Below the pieces are notes generated by a model. That model did no database searches. It was not told where the DNA came from and worked only from the letters and a program-made list of their open reading frames with translations. A DNA stretch of 9,530 bases from Oscillospiraceae bacterium. Lineage in GTDB: Bacteria; Bacillota; Clostridia; Oscillospirales; Oscillospiraceae. This document shows positions 6,355-9,530 of the stretch, piece by piece (within the stretch, counting starts at the first letter, position 1; the number at the start of each line of letters is the position of its first letter). The DNA lies in contig WRMX01000074.1 of assembly GCA_009776905.1 (NCBI GenBank), positions 5,362 to 14,891 on the forward strand. Reading direction: 5' to 3'. A program made the position numbers and the translations under genes.

Positions 6355-8289
6355 TCACCCGGTTTTGCATGTGATCATGCTTTCAAATATCTGCTCGTCT
6401 TTATTCCATGAAAACCGCGCTTCGCCGCCATTCCGTTCTGCGATGGATTTCACGGAATCCAGCCCGAGCCCGGGGGCGCTTTCCCGTTTTGATGAGAGAA
6501 AGTCATTACCTCTCTGCCTGACATCAGTTCCTGTGCTGTTCCTAAGACGAATTGTCAGCAAGTGCCCCACAGCAGTAATGCCGACTCTAATGAAACGTTG
6601 TCCCGCATCAAAGCGTCGGCAGGCATCGACCGCATTTTCAAAAAGATTTCCCAAAAGGCTGCATAAATCCGCATCGGAGATCTCAATATCGCCATCAATG
6701 TCGCATCGCGCTTCAAAATGGATCATGTTTGATTCTGCGATGCCGGCATAATGATTGGTTAACACATTGATGATGCTGTTTGAGCAGTAAACCTTCGGGG
6801 CGGAGGCGTTAATGACGCTCAAATTTTCCGAAAGGTATGTTTCAAGCTCGTCATATCTGCGGCCTTTGATGAATTCGCCGATGAGTATATAATGATGGTG
6901 CAGATCATGACGTGAAGTATTGATCTGCGCTGCCTTTTCATCCAGAACGCGAAAATATGATTGCTGCATCCCGGTCATCTTTTCCAAAGCGTCTTCGCGT
7001 TCGCGCAGAACGGCGGACTCTTTATATCCAGTTGCAAGCTCCTTTGCGATAGCTATGCCAATGGTTACTATCAGCATGAACCCCGCCAGTTCATGGAACC
7101 AACCGGTGACTATCGGTTCGTGCAGCGGCAGCAATCTGTCCATAACCATCGCGCAATCAAAAATCAACGCACCGCACAATAGCGGCATTGAATGAACTGT
7201 GCCTTTGAGCACCGCTCGGCATGATGTTGCTGTGATGAAAAGAGCGAAGAACCACACATAAACTGTCAGAAACGTTGAATAAGCGAGCATGATGCGTAGA
7301 TTGCCGGATGGCAGGGTGGCATGCATTAAAATTGCGGCAAGGCATGCGACTATGCCCAGCCATAATGCGAAATGCCGCCATCTTGTTTTTATCTCGCAAA
7401 CAATTGTATGAAGCAGCATAATTGTGGCGAACATCGCGTTATATGATAGATTTTCTAAGATATACCATGGGTAATATCCGTTGATGAGAGTCCTGATTAT
7501 AGTGTATCCGGCGTAACCTGAATAAAACAGGCACAGACAAGCATAAAGAACACCTTGCATTTTCCTTTTGCTCATCAAGCCGATAAGCAACGACAGGAGA
7601 CCGATGACAATGACAAGGCTGCAAAGAGCGCAACGAAATATGAGGCGGGCGTTTAATAACGATGAAACGGCGGCAGGCGTGCCGAAAGCAGGCGGAAAGA
7701 CCATGCCGCTGTAGAAATGCGTAAAATCGGAAACGTTGAAAACTATGTCGATGTTATTGCTTGCTTCAAAGCTGATGGTTCTGTTCCCGACTGCGGGTCT
7801 GTAGCTCTGCGGGGATGGCTCGCCCAGACTTGCTTTTTCCATGCCATTGACATACAGGCGGTATGCGGAGAATATCTCCGGCAGTTCCAACATATACGTT
7901 CGTTGATTATTCGGGATTTCGATGTTTAGTCTATATGTTGCACTGCCGTGGGGCGGCGTATCGACATTTCCAAAATCAAAGCCGCCGTATTGCCCGATGT
8001 AGATATATTCATCCGGGTTTATGGCATTATTATCGAAGTCCTGAGGCGATAATAGTTTCCCATTATATATTTCCCAACCGTCAACAAGCATTATGGCAGG
8101 GTATTGCTCGAGAGCCCGCTCGTCCAGGCATAAGAGGCCTTTAGTTGCGCGGGGGCCTGCGGCAGTATATTTGTTGTCGTAACGATATGCAAGCAGACAA
8201 GCCAATATGGCCAATGCGCATACGCACAATGCCAAAATAATAATGTTGAGTTTTCCACGGCCGATTTGGCTGCCTCTTGGATCGGTCAT
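6355..8289 (-). CDS. 7TMR-DISM membrane sensor histidine kinase, GHKL/HPK10-like
   Basis: This is a likely signal-transducing kinase of 644 residues. An N-terminal membrane helix (15-36) leads to an outside domain of about 170 residues. Its GWEIYNGKLLSPQDF, HGSATYRLNIEIP and EIFSAYRLYVNG patterns are those of the 7TMR-DISM extracellular jelly-roll, often thought to bind carbohydrate or small ligands. Seven membrane helices follow at about 213-238, 244-265, 279-299, 306-324, 331-355, 366-386 and 397-417. A coiled linker then reaches the H-box SRHDLHHHYILIGEF with likely phosphoacceptor His461, and a GHKL ATPase domain with N-box LFENAVDA (Asn552) and G-box APGLGLDSV (605-613). RHD-type H-boxes are typical of AgrC/HPK10 kinases. 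The ATG overlaps the stop of the upstream LRR gene (ATGA) and no good ribosome binding site precedes it, so coupled translation is likely. No response regulator lies in the window, so its output and ligand are unknown. Confidence 0.88.
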   Translation of the reverse strand: MTDPRGSQIGRGKLNIIILALCVCALAILACLLAYRYDNKYTAAGPRATKGLLCLDERALEQYPAIMLVDGWEIYNGKLLSPQDFDNNAINPDEYIYIGQYGGFDFGNVDTPPHGSATYRLNIEIPNNQRTYMLELPEIFSAYRLYVNGMEKASLGEPSPQSYRPAVGNRTISFEASNNIDIVFNVSDFTHFYSGMVFPPAFGTPAAVSSLLNARLIFRCALCSLVIVIGLLSLLIGLMSKRKMQGVLYACLCLFYSGYAGYTIIRTLINGYYPWYILENLSYNAMFATIMLLHTIVCEIKTRWRHFALWLGIVACLAAILMHATLPSGNLRIMLAYSTFLTVYVWFFALFITATSCRAVLKGTVHSMPLLCGALIFDCAMVMDRLLPLHEPIVTGWFHELAGFMLIVTIGIAIAKELATGYKESAVLREREDALEKMTGMQQSYFRVLDEKAAQINTSRHDLHHHYILIGEFIKGRRYDELETYLSENLSVINASAPKVYCSNSIINVLTNHYAGIAESNMIHFEARCDIDGDIEISDADLCSLLGNLFENAVDACRRFDAGQRFIRVGITAVGHLLTIRLRNSTGTDVRQRGNDFLSSKRESAPGLGLDSVKSIAERNGGEARFSWNKDEQIFESMITCKTG

Positions 8290-9530
8290 CGGATTTTCGG
8301 GATGCGGAATTTGAACAGGGCAACCGCGCCGGCTCCAAGGGAAGCAACGACAATTCCCGATACTACCACTATAGCTGTTTTAATGCCTGATGGAGCGGGG
8401 AGGGCTGCGCCGGAGGAACCTTGTTGCGGCTCTGTTTGAGAAGACTGAGGGGGCTGCGCGCCGGCGCGCTGTATTGCGCTGTCAGAAGGTTGCGTGCCGG
8501 AGGCCTCGTCGATGTCCGACTGCTCGCTGTCGGGAGGCGGTTGGTCCGCTGAGTGGTCCATTGATTCGGTATCCGGTGCGTCGGCTGCCGGCGGGTTATC
8601 AAGCACCGATGCATCCGTACCGTCAGGCATAACGCCTCCGCCGGTCGCTATGCCGGTCGCAACGTCGCCGCCTCCGCCAAGGGCTATGCCGGACGCGCCT
8701 CCGCCGGGCGCGTTCACAGCGGCACCGGGCAGATTCGCTTGATTGTCCTGCAAACTAATACCGCCTTGATCGCCAAGGTCTTCTGGCTCGCCCGTGTCGC
8801 TCCCGCTTTCAGGCAGCGAAGGAGCGCTGTTCTCATTGCCGTTGGTCTGTTGCGGTGCTAATGCTTCGGCTGAGTCGCCTGCATGATCGTCATTTGTTTG
8901 ATGAGAGGCATCAGCGGCGCCGTCATCCCGGACCGTGCTGCCATTGTCTTGTCCATTGCTTTCCGGCGGGTTTTGATTTCCGTTTCCATGCTGTGGGTGC
9001 GAATGATTATCGCCTCCACCGGTGGAGGCATCGTTATTCGAACGCTGCGTCCGCGCGCCTCTCCTGTCGAGGCCTGTCCTGTCCCCGCCGATGTCGCCGA
9101 AAACTCTATCCGGGACGTCATCCATCGATTTATAATTCTGCATGTCAAAATCCGTGAGCAAATTGCCGCTGACGTCGAGGTATTCCAGCCACGAACAATC
9201 CGACAAATCCAGCGAAGTCAACAGGTTATTTGCGCAGTCCATAGCGTATAAGTAGGAACAACCGGATAGATTCATCCCGGTCAACTGATTGTTAAAACAG
9301 TGGAAATATGTCAGCCACGTGCAAGCGGTCAGATCGAGGTATTCAAGACGATTTTCGGCGCAATGGAGAGAATCGATCCATGTGCAGCCGGATAAGTCGA
9401 GTTCAGTCAGCCGGTTGTCGTAACAGTCAATGCTCGAAAGACTTGGTTGGCTGCCAAGAATCAACGTTTCCAGCAGATTGCTGTAGCAATAGAGATTCCA
9501 TAACACGTTGTTATGCGACACATCCAAAGA
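8286..9530 (-). CDS. Leucine-rich-repeat surface protein with disordered stalk and C-terminal membrane anchor (N-terminus outside window)
   Basis: The frame is open to the window edge. The TTG at 9525-9527 lies inside a repeat (SLDVSHNNVLWNLYCYS), so it is not a start, and the visible 414 codons are the C-terminal part. Counting from that TTG, residues 1-123 hold one partial and five complete 21-residue repeats of form LxxLDLSxCxWLxxLxCxxNx. Residues 130-382 are a low-complexity stalk rich in Pro, Ser, Asp, Gly, Asn, Gln and Ala, net acidic and probably disordered. Residues 383-405 are one hydrophobic helix, followed by the basic tail KFRIPKIR. The likely topology is repeats outside and a short tail inside; the signal peptide must lie upstream. 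There is no proper LPxTG sorting motif. It overlaps the histidine kinase gene by 4 bp and precedes it in the same transcript, suggesting shared expression and perhaps a shared role. Function is otherwise unknown: adhesin, ligand-binding co-receptor and cell-wall sensor are all possible. Confidence 0.85.
   Translation of the reverse strand, partial: SLDVSHNNVLWNLYCYSNLLETLILGSQPSLSSIDCYDNRLTELDLSGCTWIDSLHCAENRLEYLDLTACTWLTYFHCFNNQLTGMNLSGCSYLYAMDCANNLLTSLDLSDCSWLEYLDVSGNLLTDFDMQNYKSMDDVPDRVFGDIGGDRTGLDRRGARTQRSNNDASTGGGDNHSHPQHGNGNQNPPESNGQDNGSTVRDDGAADASHQTNDDHAGDSAEALAPQQTNGNENSAPSLPESGSDTGEPEDLGDQGGISLQDNQANLPGAAVNAPGGGASGIALGGGGDVATGIATGGGVMPDGTDASVLDNPPAADAPDTESMDHSADQPPPDSEQSDIDEASGTQPSDSAIQRAGAQPPQSSQTEPQQGSSGAALPAPSGIKTAIVVVSGIVVASLGAGAVALFKFRIPKIR
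9159..9473 (-). repeat. Five in-frame 63-bp LRR-coding repeats (a sixth partial copy reaches the window edge)
   Basis: Five consecutive 21-residue units cover residues 19-39, 40-60, 61-81, 82-102 and 103-123 of the visible LRR protein, exactly 63 bp each with no length variation. Four share L-D/N-L-(S/T)-x-C-(T/S)-(W/Y), and most end in a C-x-x-N turn. The most upstream full copy, LETLILGSQPSLSSIDCYDN, is the most diverged. DNA words such as GGATAAGTCGAG and GACAAATCCAG recur at the same place in the unit on the + strand, pointing to tandem duplication followed by drift. Confidence 0.85.

Noticed and set aside
8385..8402. LPAPSG just before the terminal hydrophobic helix, considered as a sortase sorting signal
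   Set aside because: It does not align to LPxTG: there is one extra residue, and Ser-Gly replaces Thr-Gly. The helix plus basic tail are explained as an ordinary C-terminal membrane anchor.
9525..9527. TTG as the start codon of the LRR gene
   Set aside because: The codon falls inside a leucine-rich repeat (SLDVS...), and the frame is still open at the window edge, so the gene must begin further upstream.

Overview
The window looks like chromosomal DNA of a Gram-positive bacterium of the Bacillota, most likely class Clostridia. The evidence is the gene order (an L7Ae/YlxQ-like protein, infB, rbfA, a DHH-family NrnA, truB, ribF), strong AGGAGG ribosome binding sites, and a 7TMR-DISM sensor kinase of the GHKL/AgrC-like type. 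Base composition looks balanced by eye. No species is assigned.

Positions 1-6008 (+ strand) are a tightly packed housekeeping operon, the distal part of the nusA-infB cluster. It holds the 3' end of a YlxQ-like RNA-binding protein, translation initiation factor IF-2, ribosome-binding factor A, a bifunctional oligoribonuclease/pAp phosphatase, tRNA pseudouridine-55 synthase, and the bifunctional riboflavin kinase/FAD synthetase. Genes overlap (ylxQ/infB by 4 bp, rbfA/nrnA by 11 bp), abut (nrnA/truB), or lie 34-70 bp apart. Together they serve translation initiation, 30S maturation, tRNA modification, nano-RNA turnover and flavin cofactor synthesis. The odd member is RbfA: its KH-like core is followed by a roughly 70-residue, almost purely Asp/Glu/Gly/Asn tail built partly from a 54-bp tandem duplication.

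Positions 5995-6354 hold a probable promoter inside the 3' end of ribF, a complete tRNA-Pro(GGG) with encoded CCA, a perfect 17-bp hairpin just downstream, and a separate 101-bp palindromic element that looks like a dispersed structured repeat or MITE-like relic. No protein gene is supported there.

Positions 6355-9530 (- strand, convergent with the operon and the tRNA) are an accessory signalling pair. The upstream gene, cut by the window edge, encodes a surface protein with 21-residue leucine-rich repeats, a long disordered acidic stalk and one C-terminal transmembrane anchor. Its stop codon overlaps (ATGA) the start of a 644-residue 7TMR-DISM histidine kinase. The overlap suggests coupled translation and raises the hypothesis that the LRR protein is an extracellular sensing or adhesion partner of the kinase. 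No response regulator is visible in the window. This pair is the best candidate for an undescribed system here.
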